A program made the translations under genes and the position numbers. The notes below the pieces were generated by a model that worked only from the letters and a program-made list of their open reading frames with translations, searched no databases and was not told the origin of the DNA. Shown here in pieces: positions 55,076-63,986 of a stretch of 64,000 nt of DNA; the stretch's first letter is position 1, and every line of letters starts with the position of its first letter. This DNA is from Pseudorhodobacter antarcticus (GTDB lineage: Bacteria > Pseudomonadota > Alphaproteobacteria > Rhodobacterales > Rhodobacteraceae): NCBI GenBank assembly GCA_945860375.1, contig CAMAQR010000001.1:193120-257119 (forward strand), read 5' to 3'.

Positions 55076-55675
55076 TCACTCGCTGGGCGGTGTTGGCAAG
55101 GCGAAGCGTTCAATCACCTTGGCCTGCGTCATGAAGAACAAGAACAGCGCAGCCGTCAGGCCGAAGGTTTTGAAATTCACCCAAGCCTCGGTGCTGAACA
55201 GACGCCAGACCACCTCATTCGCCACCGCCAGCGCGATGAAAAACGCACACAGCCGGCGGGTCAGGATCATCCAGCCTTCGGTTTGCATCGGCAGCGCCTC
55301 TTCCATCACCAGCTTGAGATAAGACTGCCCGCGCCACAACCCAAAGCCCAGCACCCCACCAAAGGCCAGATACAGCAGCGTCGGCTTCATCTTGATGAAC
55401 CGCTCGTCGTTCAGCCAGACCGACAACCCGCCCATCACAATCACCAGAACCAGCGTCATGATCTGCATCTTGGACAGCGCGCCGGTCAGTCGCCACAGAA
55501 GGAACGTCGTGGCCGCAATCACTGCCACAAACACCGCCGTCATCACGATGAAGCCCGAATACTCGCCGCCCAGTATCTGGAACGTCCGGTCCTTGAAAAA
55601 CCGGAAGCCCGCGAAGAAGAGCACGATCGGCCCCAGTTCCAGCGCCAGTTTCAACATCGGATTGATTTTCTTCAT
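55076..55675 (-). CDS. yciB: inner membrane-spanning protein YciB (septation protein A)
   Basis: Protein of 199 residues with about five membrane helices, of the YciB/IspA family required for normal septation and envelope integrity in several proteobacteria. Family features: KLALELGPIVLFFAGF at the N terminus, GGLSVWLNDERFIKMKPT in the middle, and NEVVWRLFSTEAWVNFKTFG near the end. ATG follows GTAGGCG. It starts three bases after the end of the eamA gene, last intact gene of the ftsY operon. Confidence 0.94.
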   Translation of the reverse strand: MKKINPMLKLALELGPIVLFFAGFRFFKDRTFQILGGEYSGFIVMTAVFVAVIAATTFLLWRLTGALSKMQIMTLVLVIVMGGLSVWLNDERFIKMKPTLLYLAFGGVLGFGLWRGQSYLKLVMEEALPMQTEGWMILTRRLCAFFIALAVANEVVWRLFSTEAWVNFKTFGLTAALFLFFMTQAKVIERFALPTPPSE

Positions 55676-55678
55676 CGC

Positions 55679-56578
55679 CTACCCGCCCCATTCCATCACC
55701 ACAGCGCCCAGCGCGATCAGACCCATCAGACCCGCCCGCACGACGCCCACCTTTTCACCCAGAACCAGCCACCCGATCAAGGCCGCAAATACGGTCGAGG
55801 TTTCGCGCAGCACCGCCGCCTCACCCACGCTGTCCAGCCGTGTGGCCATCATGATGGCACCGAAACTGAAATAGGCGACGCCCCCCCCCAATACACCCTT
55901 TTTCAGCAAAGGCACCACATCGGCGCGCTCAACTGTGATCCAGCGCCGCCATGTCACCACCGGGATGAACACGCCGTCGATCATGAAAAACCATGCCAGA
56001 AAGGTGAACGGGTCGGCGGTGGCGCGGATGCCCCAGGCGTCATAAGTCGTGTAGACGGCCACCACCGCGCCCGTTGCAAAGGCAAAGCCCAGCGCCGGGA
56101 TCAGCGTGTCGCGGTTCTCGGTCAGGTGGCGCAGGTTGTAGGCGGCAAGGCCAAGGATTCCCGCCACCAGCAGACCAACGCCGCCCCATTGCGTGGGCGC
56201 ATAAACCTCGCCGAACACCAGCCCCGCGCCAATGACGGTGAACAAAGGCCCGGTGCCGCGCACCACTGGGTAAACCACCGTGTAGGCCCCGCGGGTGTAG
56301 GTCATCGCTTGCAGCACCTTGTAGATGGCATTAATGAAAAACGCCCCGGCAAAGATTGGCCACATATGCGGTTCCGGCCATGGCACCACGAACAGCGCAA
56401 AGGGGATGGCGATCAGGCCGTAACTTGCGTCAATCGCGGCGCGCGACAGCCATGGATCGTGCCGCCCCTTTTGCAGCGCCCCGAACAGCGCGTGCAAAAC
56501 GGCGGCCATCAGCGCCAGGCCCAGCGCCAGATCTGCCCCCTGCGGCGTGCCCGCGATGGAAATCAGCCAAGCGCTCAT
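55679..56578 (-). CDS. EamA/DMT-family transporter
   Basis: Protein of 299 residues with ten membrane helices in two EamA repeats; the second ends with VFAALIGWLVLGEKVGVVRA, the usual DMT hallmark, and the first has YPVVRGTGPLFTVIGAGLV. It probably exports or imports a small metabolite such as an amino acid; specificity unknown. Its ATG overlaps the stop of the upstream hypothetical gene (ATGA), and yciB follows three bases after its stop. Confidence 0.88.
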   Translation of the reverse strand: MSAWLISIAGTPQGADLALGLALMAAVLHALFGALQKGRHDPWLSRAAIDASYGLIAIPFALFVVPWPEPHMWPIFAGAFFINAIYKVLQAMTYTRGAYTVVYPVVRGTGPLFTVIGAGLVFGEVYAPTQWGGVGLLVAGILGLAAYNLRHLTENRDTLIPALGFAFATGAVVAVYTTYDAWGIRATADPFTFLAWFFMIDGVFIPVVTWRRWITVERADVVPLLKKGVLGGGVAYFSFGAIMMATRLDSVGEAAVLRETSTVFAALIGWLVLGEKVGVVRAGLMGLIALGAVVMEWGG

Positions 56579-57408
56579 GCGTCGGGGTGCAGACAGACAA
56601 AGCGGAAGGGTGAAACAAGTTCATAGCACAGCGGCTGGAACTCGTAGGCGGCAAGGGGGCCGGACAACGCCAGCCGATCACGTTTGCCATCAAACCGCGT
56701 GACCACCCTTTGATCGGCGGCGGTGATGGTTTGCGCGCGGCCATTGCGCGGCAGCACCGGGGTTTTGCGGTTGGCAAGATGGCTGCGCGCAAAGGGTTGC
56801 CGGGCCAGTCGCACGGTCTGATGCAGCCCGATCTGCCGCATCAGACCCCAGATCGCGCGCAGATCAGAAAAACGCTTGACCGACACTTCGCCTGTCGCCA
56901 AAGCCCCGCCCTGCGCATCGTGGAAGGCAAAGGCCAGCCGCTTGCCCTGCGTAACCTCGCCCGAGGCCAGCGCCGCGCCCAACCCCAGATACTCGGTGTG
57001 ATAGGCAACCACCGGGGCGGTGTCGCTCCACAGCTTGAGGCTCAACAGCGCCAAGTCGGCACGGCTGGCCAGCGCCGCCAGCATCGCAGTGGGATCGTCG
57101 GATAGACGCGCCTCGGGGGTTGGGGCGCACAGAGCCACAGCTTGCAATTTCAGATGCGGGCCAAGGCTGGCATCGGTGAATGTGCCGACAAACAGGCCCA
57201 TCACGGCGCGGCCCGAATGGGTCAACACCGGAAAAACGTCCTGCCCGGCACAGGCTGCGGCAACGGCATCCGCCCGCGCATGCCCGCAGATCAGCAGGCC
57301 GTGCCCGGCGTAAACATGGTACGGCTTGGGCAGATTGCCCGCAGAAACCGCAACCGTCCCCGACAGCGCAAACGCCCGGAACAAAGCGTGCGTGCGGAGC
57401 TCTGACAT
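56575..57408 (-). CDS. hypothetical cytoplasmic protein in the ftsY operon
   Basis: Protein of 277 residues, no signal peptide or membrane helix. Not confidently recognised. It has a hydrophobic/Gly N-terminal region (YHVYAGHGLLICGHARADAV) and a beta-rich middle (RAVMGLFVGTFTDASLGPHL followed by LKLQAV) that vaguely recalls acetoacetate-decarboxylase-fold proteins; this is a guess. Its start overlaps the ftsY stop by one base (TGATG) and its end overlaps eamA by four, so it is made from the same mRNA as FtsY. Confidence 0.7.
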   Translation of the reverse strand: MSELRTHALFRAFALSGTVAVSAGNLPKPYHVYAGHGLLICGHARADAVAAACAGQDVFPVLTHSGRAVMGLFVGTFTDASLGPHLKLQAVALCAPTPEARLSDDPTAMLAALASRADLALLSLKLWSDTAPVVAYHTEYLGLGAALASGEVTQGKRLAFAFHDAQGGALATGEVSVKRFSDLRAIWGLMRQIGLHQTVRLARQPFARSHLANRKTPVLPRNGRAQTITAADQRVVTRFDGKRDRLALSGPLAAYEFQPLCYELVSPFRFVCLHPDA

Positions 57409-58406
57409 CAGTCAGCAATACCCACCAGCGCCTTGGCAAAGTCTTCGGGATCAAACGGCGCCAGATCATCGATCTGCTCGCCCACGCCAATCGCATGGAT
57501 CGGCAGGCCAAACTTGTCGGCCAAAGCCACCAACACACCGCCCTTGGCAGTGCCGTCCAGCTTGGTCATTACAAGGCCGGATACATCGGCGATCTTGCGA
57601 AAAATCTCGACCTGATTGATCGCGTTCTGCCCCGTGGTGGCATCCAGCACCAGCAATGTGGTGTGCGGCGCTGTCGGGTCCACCTTGCGGATCACGCGGA
57701 CGATCTTGGCCAATTCCTCCATCAGATCCTGACGGTTCTGCAACCGCCCCGCGGTGTCGATCATCAGCAGATCGGCCCCGTCCGCCCGCGCCTTTGTCAG
57801 CGCATCAAACGCCAGAGAGGCCGGATCGGATCCCTCGGGCGCGGTCAGCACCGGAACGCCTGCGCGGTCGCCCCAGACCTGCAACTGTTCCACCGCTGCG
57901 GCGCGAAAAGTGTCGCCCGCCGCAATCACCACCGATTTGCCCGCAGCCTTGAACTGCGATGCCAGTTTGCCGATGGTCGTGGTCTTGCCCGATCCATTGA
58001 CGCCCACCACCAAAACCACCTGCGGTTTTTGCGGATACAAGGGCAAAGGCCGCGCCACGGGGGTCATGATGCGGGTGATCTCACCTGCCAAGGCCTCCCG
58101 CAACTCTGTCGTGGAAATCCGCTTGCCAAACCGCCCTTCGGCAATGTTGGCCGTCACCCGCGTGGCGGTTTCGACGCCCATATCGGCACTGATCAGCACC
58201 TCTTCCAGACTTTCCAGCATCGCATCGTCCAGCACCCGGCGCGGTTCATCCGCCCGGCCCAGCAAACGCCCGATCAGACCGACTTTTTCAGCTTCGGGCT
58301 TTTCGGGTTCGACCGAGGACGCGTCCGACACCAAAGCCTCCAGCCCCTCACCGATCTTGTCGGACGAGCGGAACATCCGGTCTTTCAGCTTTTTGAAAAA
58401 GGACAT
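57408..58406 (-). CDS. ftsY: signal recognition particle receptor FtsY
   Basis: Protein of 332 residues, the SRP receptor GTPase delivering ribosomes to the translocon. A short acidic A region (EPEKPEAEK) precedes the N domain, then the G domain with GVNGSGKTTT (G1), DTFRAAAVEQL, DTAGRLQN (G3) and TKLDGTAKGG (G4). GVGEQIDDLAPFDPEDF closes the family. ATG chosen after GAGGCTCCC; the upstream in-frame stretch lacks the FFKKLKDR start. First gene of a tightly packed four-gene unit. Confidence 0.97.
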   Translation of the reverse strand: MSFFKKLKDRMFRSSDKIGEGLEALVSDASSVEPEKPEAEKVGLIGRLLGRADEPRRVLDDAMLESLEEVLISADMGVETATRVTANIAEGRFGKRISTTELREALAGEITRIMTPVARPLPLYPQKPQVVLVVGVNGSGKTTTIGKLASQFKAAGKSVVIAAGDTFRAAAVEQLQVWGDRAGVPVLTAPEGSDPASLAFDALTKARADGADLLMIDTAGRLQNRQDLMEELAKIVRVIRKVDPTAPHTTLLVLDATTGQNAINQVEIFRKIADVSGLVMTKLDGTAKGGVLVALADKFGLPIHAIGVGEQIDDLAPFDPEDFAKALVGIAD

Positions 58407-58464
58407 GGGAGCCTCGATGCTTGGGTTCCCCTCAGTTAGCCAGTTTGGCCGGGGTTTGAAAGGG

Positions 58465-58746
58465 TCACACCCCCCGATAGGCCGGGCTTCCCAACAAGAC
58501 CAGCGCCAGCCCCAAGGCATATGTCGGCCAAAGCACCAAAGACAGCGGCTTTTGGCGGGCCATTCCGGCGAAAACCGCACCCTGCCCCCGCCGCGACAGC
58601 GCGAAGTCCCTCAGCGCGCCCAGAAACAGACCGAGCGCAATCCGCCACTGCCCCCGCCTTGGCCACCGACCCGGCCATTGGCCCATTGTTCGCTGCGACC
58701 ACAGCAGCCAACAGCCCACGAACGCCGTGAATGGCCAAAAGACCAA
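58465..58746 (-). CDS. possible small membrane protein before ftsY
   Basis: Between alkB-like and ftsY there is a minus-strand frame, open from a TTG, that encodes a Trp/Arg-rich stretch (TMGQWPGRWPRRGQWRIALG) and a C-terminal membrane helix (LVLWPTYALGLALVLLGSP). Third-position GC is high, supporting coding. The start is unclear because no ATG with a ribosome binding site fits, and an overlapping frame also looks partly coding (GLLAIHGVRGLLAAVV), so a frameshift is possible. The remaining bases of this 0.4-kb gap hold nothing else I can support. Confidence 0.35.
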   Translation of the reverse strand: MVFWPFTAFVGCWLLWSQRTMGQWPGRWPRRGQWRIALGLFLGALRDFALSRRGQGAVFAGMARQKPLSLVLWPTYALGLALVLLGSPAYRGV

Positions 58747-58825
58747 TCAGGCGGTTGATTTCCGAAACGCCCGAATGCAGCTCCTTGGCACTGGCGCGGC
58801 CAGCTTCCCATGCTATCTTGCGCGC

Positions 58826-59890
58826 ATGCAAGTGAAGTCCGCCCCCCTGCCGATGGCACTGTTTGCGCTGGCCTCGATCACGCCCTTGGTGCTGTTCGGT
58901 CTGGGCATTTTTGGGAATGGCGCTTGGGTGCTGGCGGGGCTGGCCTATATGACGGTGCTGGCCGCCGTTCTCGACCAGATCGCGGCGCTGTACACGGGCG
59001 ATGCGCCCGAGGGGGCTGAATTTCCCGCAGCCGATGCTTTGCTGGTGATTTTGGCGGTAGGGGCGATTGCGCTGATGCCGCTGTCGGTTTGGGCAATTGC
59101 AGGGGACTCCGGGCTTTCGATTGGCACCCGCTTCGCGGTGTTTCTGGGCGCGGGCCTTTGGATGGGCCAAGTCGCCAACCCCACCGCGCATGAGCTGATC
59201 CACCGCCCGGCCCGCGACCTGTTCCGGCTTGGCGCGCTGGTCTATTCGGTGATGCTGTTTGGCCACCACACCTCGGCGCATCGGCTGGTGCATCACCGCC
59301 ATGCCGCAAGTGCTGCCGACCCCAATTCGGCCCGGTCAGGTGAAGGTTATTACGCCTTCCTGATCCGCGCCTGGATTGGCAGCTTCCGCCAAGGCTTGCG
59401 GGCAGAGGCCGACCTGCGGGCCAAGGCCGCCCGTCCCGGCTTGCACCCCTATGCCGCCTATATCGGCATTGCAGCCCTGTGCCTGATCACAGGCCATCTG
59501 ATCGCCGGACCATGGGGCGCGCTGGCTTGGGTGACACTGGCCTTCCATGCGCAAAGCCAGTTGATGCTGTCCGATTATGTCCAGCACTACGGCCTGACCC
59601 GCGCCCGGCGGCCCGATGGGCGGCTGGAGCCGATGGACGCCCGCCACAGCTGGAACGCGCCGCACTGGTTCTCCTCCGCCTTCATGCTGAACGCGCCGCG
59701 CCATTCCGATCATCACGCCCACCCCGCCCGGCCCTATCCCGCCCTGCGACTGCCCGCCGCCGATCAGGCCCCGCACTTGCCGTGGCCGCTGCCGATCGCC
59801 TGCATGATCGCGTTGGTGCCGCCGCTGTGGAAGCGCGCCATCCGCCCGCACCTGAACCGCTGGCGCAACCTTGCCGATCCGCAAATCTGA
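58826..59890 (+). CDS. AlkB-like integral membrane alkane hydroxylase / desaturase family
   Basis: Protein of 354 residues with about six membrane helices and the histidine clusters of non-heme di-iron membrane hydroxylases: HELIHR, HHTSAHRLVHHRHAAS, and NAPRHSDHHAHPARPY, plus QHYGLTR typical of AlkB. It should terminally hydroxylate an alkane or fatty chain using rubredoxin; no rubredoxin gene is adjacent. The ATG lacks a Shine-Dalgarno sequence, so it may be leaderless or weakly translated. The start is set by the first helix. Confidence 0.88.
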   Translation: MQVKSAPLPMALFALASITPLVLFGLGIFGNGAWVLAGLAYMTVLAAVLDQIAALYTGDAPEGAEFPAADALLVILAVGAIALMPLSVWAIAGDSGLSIGTRFAVFLGAGLWMGQVANPTAHELIHRPARDLFRLGALVYSVMLFGHHTSAHRLVHHRHAASAADPNSARSGEGYYAFLIRAWIGSFRQGLRAEADLRAKAARPGLHPYAAYIGIAALCLITGHLIAGPWGALAWVTLAFHAQSQLMLSDYVQHYGLTRARRPDGRLEPMDARHSWNAPHWFSSAFMLNAPRHSDHHAHPARPYPALRLPAADQAPHLPWPLPIACMIALVPPLWKRAIRPHLNRWRNLADPQI

Positions 59891-59944
59891 CACTGGCGGC
59901 ACTGCGGGCCTTGCGTCAGGCTGGCGCAAACCCCGGAGTATCCC

Positions 59945-60337
59945 ATGCGCCTGACCGCCCTGTTGCTTGTCCTGCTGCCGCTGCCTGCGGTGTCAGACAC
60001 CCTGATGACCGCCGCCGAATTTGACGCTTTTGTCACCGGGCGGGTGCTGGATTTCACGCTGGACGGGGAGGTCTGGGGCACCGAGCAGTACAAGGCGAAC
60101 CGCCGGGTGAAGTGGGCCTTCACCGCGGCCGAATGCAAAGAGGGCATCTGGTATGACCAAGGCGACCAGATCTGCTTTCTGTATGAAGACCCGAATGATC
60201 CACAATGCTGGTACTTCTACAAGACCGACAGCGGCGTGTCGGTGCGCTTTGCCGCCGATCCCGAAGGCACCCCGATGTCCACCGTCACCGAAAGCCCCGG
60301 CCCCCTGGGGTGCCCCGGCCCGGATGTGGGCGTGTGA
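59945..60337 (+). CDS. small exported protein, unknown
   Basis: Protein of 130 residues with a clear signal peptide (LTALLLVLLPLPAVS) and a periplasmic beta-rich domain containing RVLDFTLDGEVWGTEQY, two Trp/Tyr-rich strands (KWAFTAAECKEGIWYDQ) and four Cys (C-x13-C, C-x21-C pattern approx.), suggesting disulfides. It resembles conserved exported proteins of Rhodobacterales with no assigned role. The ATG is used because it exposes the signal peptide and directly follows CCCGGAGTATCCC. It lies 54 bp after the AlkB-like gene, likely cotranscribed. Confidence 0.75.
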   Translation: MRLTALLLVLLPLPAVSDTLMTAAEFDAFVTGRVLDFTLDGEVWGTEQYKANRRVKWAFTAAECKEGIWYDQGDQICFLYEDPNDPQCWYFYKTDSGVSVRFAADPEGTPMSTVTESPGPLGCPGPDVGV

Positions 60338-60688
60338 CATTCCAACCTTTCAGGCGGTGCCGCGAATGTCGTCTGTGTCAAATTCAGTATCTGTATCAGA
60401 ATGTTATGAACAGATATCAACACAACTGCGCCGCGCAGACTCGTCCTTTTCAGACCACATACCCATAACACCTCGTGAATGCCAAACCTGTGCACCATCC
60501 CGCATGGCGCTTGGCACCAGCTTCCGCTGCCGCGCCAGAGTTAATCCGGGGCGGCGTAAGCCTCTGGTCATGCCCCCAGCAGCGCGTTGGTTCCAATGGG
60601 TTTGGCCCATGGAGCGCAACCGCAACCTACACCGGCAGTGCCGGTCTTGGATTTCCGTCAATCTGAATCAGATCGCAGGAAATCCGCT
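60338..60688. other. intergenic region, one doubtful 108-codon frame
   Basis: An ATG at 60366 opens a plus-strand frame to 60692, but its codon use is unlike the neighbours (low third-position GC) and no family is recognised, so it is not called. The stretch also contains a small palindrome ACCGGCA/TGCCGGT near 60640. It may be decayed sequence between the exported-protein gene and xseA. Confidence 0.4.
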
Positions 60689-62248
60689 CTAAAACAAACT
60701 GCCCTGCGAAGGCCCGCCATCCGCCTTGCCCTTGCGCGCGGGCTTTGCCCCCAACGTCACCCGACCATCGGCAAACTCTGCCTCCAGAACCATCGCCTTT
60801 TCCGCCGCCGCCTTGTTGGTGACGACATGCCCATCGCCCCGGATCACCGCATAGCCGCGCGTCAACGTCTCGGCGTACCCCAGCGTGGTGCGGGTGCGGT
60901 CCAAGGCCTCCAACCGCTGCGACAGCGCCGTCAAACGCACCGCCGGGGCCGCCTGCAACCGCGCATCCAGCGCCACCAGCTTCACCCGACCCTCATCGGT
61001 TTTGCGCCCTGCGTCCGCGATCATCCGCGTCAACGCCAGCGGCAATCGCGACGCCCATTTGTCAAACCCCGCCGCCTTACGCTCCAGCGCGCGGGTTGTT
61101 CGGTCGTCCAACCGCAGCGCCGCCGCCTGCATCGCTTGCCTGCGCTGCGCCACCAGCCCCAGCAACGCCTCTGGTCGCAAACGCGACGCCACCGCACCAA
61201 ACCCGGCCCGTTTGCGCGCCGCCGCCATGCCCAAAGCTCCGCCCAACCGTTGCACCGATCCGTCAAATCGCTGCCGAGGCGAGGCCAACAGCGCCTCCAA
61301 CCGGGGCAACGCGCGCGCCAGATCGCGCAAGCGTTGCCCGCGCAGCCCCAAGCCCTGCGCCACGCCCCGGCTTTGCCGTGCGGCCATGGCGTCCAGCGTC
61401 GCCAGCAGTTCCAGCCGCACCGGCACCGCCAATTCCGCCGCCGCCGTGGGCGTGGGCGCGCGCAGATCCGACGCATGGTCGATCAATGTGGTGTCGGTTT
61501 CATGCCCAACCGCCGAGATCAGCGGAATGCGCGACGCCGCTGCCGCCCGCACCACGATTTCCTCATTGAAGCCCCACAGATCCTCCAGCGACCCTCCGCC
61601 ACGCGCCACGATGATCAGATCAGGGCGCGGAATCGGCCCGCCCGGTTCAATCGCGTTGAACCCCCGGATCGCCGCCGCCACATCGCCCGCACAGGCCTGC
61701 CCCTGCACCGCCACCGGCCAGATCAGCACATGGCGGGGAAAACGGTCGCGCAAACGGTGCAGAATGTCGCGGATCACCGCCCCGCTTGGCGAAGTGACGA
61801 CCCCAATCACCCCCGGCAAATACGGGATCGGCTTTTTGCGCGCCGGATCAAACAGCCCCTCCGCCCCCAGCGCCGCCTTGCGTTTTTCCAGCATCGCCAT
61901 CAGCGCGCCCGCCCCCGCCGGGGCCACATCCTCGACGATCATCTGATACTTCGATTGCCCCGGGAAGGTGGTCAGTCGCCCGGTGGCGATAACCTCCATC
62001 CCCTCTTCGGGGCGCACCTGCATCTTGGCAACCTGGCCCTTCCAGCTGACCGCATCCAAACTGGCGCGATCATCCTTCAGCGCGAAATACAGATGACCCG
62101 AGGCCGGACGCGACACCCGCCCCACCTCGCCACGCACCCGCACAAGGCCAAACTCGCCCTCAATCACCTTCTTGACCGCCCCGGACAGCTCCGAGACGGT
62201 GAATTCCGGGGAATTGGAAGGCGCGGGGGTGTCGTCGAACATGTCCAT
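60689..62248 (-). CDS. xseA: exodeoxyribonuclease VII large subunit
   Basis: Protein of 519 residues. N-terminal OB-fold (about 1-110) binds single-stranded DNA; the catalytic domain has VARGGGSLEDLWGFNEE and SAVGHETDTTLIDHASD; a long coiled-coil-rich C-terminal part (Ala/Arg-rich) is followed by YAETLTRGYAVIR. Length is typical. With the small subunit XseB (not here) it degrades ssDNA from both ends. The first of two close ATGs (M-D-M) was used; ribosome binding site weak. Divergent from purD across 228 bp. Confidence 0.95.
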   Translation of the reverse strand: MDMFDDTPAPSNSPEFTVSELSGAVKKVIEGEFGLVRVRGEVGRVSRPASGHLYFALKDDRASLDAVSWKGQVAKMQVRPEEGMEVIATGRLTTFPGQSKYQMIVEDVAPAGAGALMAMLEKRKAALGAEGLFDPARKKPIPYLPGVIGVVTSPSGAVIRDILHRLRDRFPRHVLIWPVAVQGQACAGDVAAAIRGFNAIEPGGPIPRPDLIIVARGGGSLEDLWGFNEEIVVRAAAASRIPLISAVGHETDTTLIDHASDLRAPTPTAAAELAVPVRLELLATLDAMAARQSRGVAQGLGLRGQRLRDLARALPRLEALLASPRQRFDGSVQRLGGALGMAAARKRAGFGAVASRLRPEALLGLVAQRRQAMQAAALRLDDRTTRALERKAAGFDKWASRLPLALTRMIADAGRKTDEGRVKLVALDARLQAAPAVRLTALSQRLEALDRTRTTLGYAETLTRGYAVIRGDGHVVTNKAAAEKAMVLEAEFADGRVTLGAKPARKGKADGGPSQGSLF

Positions 62249-62476
62249 GCACCGACTTTGCCATGAACTTGGCCAGCAGCGCAACGCCACCTTGCAAGGA
62301 TCAGGGCGCGGTCGGCTCCCGCGAAGGCCGGCGAAATCGGCCCCCCTCCGCCAACACCTGCCCAACACACCGCGCTTTGCGGGTGCATCTTCACGCCCGC
62401 CCGCACCGGCTGACCGACTTGCGCCGCGCCCCCCCCAAGCCTATGAAGCCCTGAACCAAGCCAAGCGGGGTGCGTC

Positions 62477-63739
62477 ATGAATATCCTTATTCTCGGATCG
62501 GGCGGGCGCGAACATGCCTTGGCTTGGGCGATCAAGCAGAACCCCAAGACCGACCGGCTGATCGTGGCTCCGGGCAATGCGGGCATTGCGATGCTGGCCG
62601 AATGCGCCGATTTCGACATTCTGGAAGGGGCCGAAGTGGTGGCCTTCTGCGAAGAAAACGCCATTGATTTCGTGATCATCGGGCCAGAGGCCCCCTTGGC
62701 CGCAGGCGTCGCCGATGCCACCCGCGCGGCGGGCTTGCTGACCTTTGGCCCCTCGGCGGCAGCGGCGCAGTTGGAGGCGTCAAAGGGCTTCACCAAGGCA
62801 ATCTGCGACGCCTGCCAAGCCCCCACTGCCGCCTATGCGCGGTTTACCGAAAGCGCCCCGGCCAAGGATTACATCCGCCGCAGGGGCGCGCCGATCGTGG
62901 TCAAGGCCGACGGCTTGGCCGCTGGCAAGGGCGTGATCGTGGCGATGACCGAGGCCGAGGCGCTGGACGCCATCGACGATATGTTCGGCGGTGAATTCGG
63001 TGCTGCGGGCGCGGAAGTTGTGATCGAGGACTTCATGACGGGCGAAGAGGCCAGCTTCTTCATCCTGACCGATGGCGTCAACGCCCTGCCCATCGGCACC
63101 GCGCAGGATCACAAACGGGTGGGCGACGGCGATACCGGGCCGAACACCGGCGGCATGGGGGCCTATTCCCCGGCCCAGGTGCTGACCGATGCCATCGCCC
63201 AACGCGCTATGGATGAAATCGTGCTGCCGACGATCCGCGAAATGGCCCGGCGCGGCACCCCCTATCAGGGCGTGCTGTTTGCCGGTCTGATGATCGAGAA
63301 CGGTCAAGCCCGGCTGGTCGAATACAACGCCCGCTTTGGCGATCCCGAAACGCAGGTGCTGATGATGCGTCTTGGCGCGCAGGCGCTGGACCTGCTGCTG
63401 GCCTGCGCCGAAGGTCGGCTGGACCGCGCCCGGGTGAACTGGGCCGCAGACCATGCGCTGACGGTGGTGATGGCGGCCAAGGGCTATCCGGGGGCCTATG
63501 CGAAGGGCTCCGAAATCCGGGGACTAAGTCGAATGCCCGAAGACAGCCGCCATATGGCCTTTCACGCAGGCACCGCCGAGAAAGACGGCATGATCGTGGC
63601 CAATGGGGGCCGGGTTCTGAACATCACCGCGCGCGGCGACACGCTGGCCGATGCCCGCAACCGCGCCTATGCGATGATCGATCACCTGAACTGGCCCGAA
63701 GGCTTTTGCCGCAGCGATATCGGCTGGCGCGCACTTTAG
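62477..63739 (+). CDS. purD: phosphoribosylamine-glycine ligase
   Basis: Protein of 420 residues, ATP-grasp enzyme of the second step of purine synthesis. Landmarks: N-terminal [27 protein letters not shown], the ATP-grasp loop [29 protein letters not shown], and [14 protein letters not shown] near the metal site. Full length. ATG is preceded by a modest GGGGTG. The divergent xseA neighbour is a common alphaproteobacterial arrangement. Confidence 0.97.
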   Translation: MNILILGSGGREHALAWAIKQNPKTDRLIVAPGNAGIAMLAECADFDILEGAEVVAFCEENAIDFVIIGPEAPLAAGVADATRAAGLLTFGPSAAAAQLEASKGFTKAICDACQAPTAAYARFTESAPAKDYIRRRGAPIVVKADGLAAGKGVIVAMTEAEALDAIDDMFGGEFGAAGAEVVIEDFMTGEEASFFILTDGVNALPIGTAQDHKRVGDGDTGPNTGGMGAYSPAQVLTDAIAQRAMDEIVLPTIREMARRGTPYQGVLFAGLMIENGQARLVEYNARFGDPETQVLMMRLGAQALDLLLACAEGRLDRARVNWAADHALTVVMAAKGYPGAYAKGSEIRGLSRMPEDSRHMAFHAGTAEKDGMIVANGGRVLNITARGDTLADARNRAYAMIDHLNWPEGFCRSDIGWRAL

Positions 63740-63784
63740 CCGTTTGTTGCTTCCAGCGGGCGCTCTGTGCTTTCACATTGGTTC

Positions 63785-63841
63785 AAATATCCCCGCCGGA
63801 GGCCCTCAGGCCGGCCGCAAGTGCCTCCGGCGGGGATATTT
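63785..63841. repeat. 19-bp-arm palindromic intergenic element
   Basis: Perfect inverted repeat AAATATCCCCGCCGGAGGC / GCCTCCGGCGGGGATATTT separated by 19 bases that contain GGCCGGCC. Just downstream of purD. It can form a strong hairpin acting as terminator on either strand, and its style matches repeated intergenic palindromes of Rhodobacterales. The next 145 bases are AT-rich, without a supported gene. Confidence 0.8.
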
Positions 63842-63986
63842 AGCCATATCTATACATGACTAGTGCATTGTTTTGCAATGATTTTACATGATATTTTTCT
63901 TGCTATGGGCATGATTTTGCGAGACCCTGCACACGGATTGCACAGCGGTGCTTCCAGATTGCAATCGACTTGCACAGGTATCGCAC

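Noticed and set aside
54701..56626. 641-codon plus-strand frame opposite yciB and eamA
   Set aside because: His/Gln-rich antisense shadow of membrane-protein genes with intact, recognisable products.
60366..60692. 108-codon plus-strand frame before xseA
   Set aside because: Low third-position GC compared with neighbours and no recognisable domain; left as intergenic.
60587..62266. 559-codon plus-strand frame opposite xseA
   Set aside because: Arg/Pro/His-rich low-complexity translation mirroring the Ala/Arg-rich C terminus of XseA.
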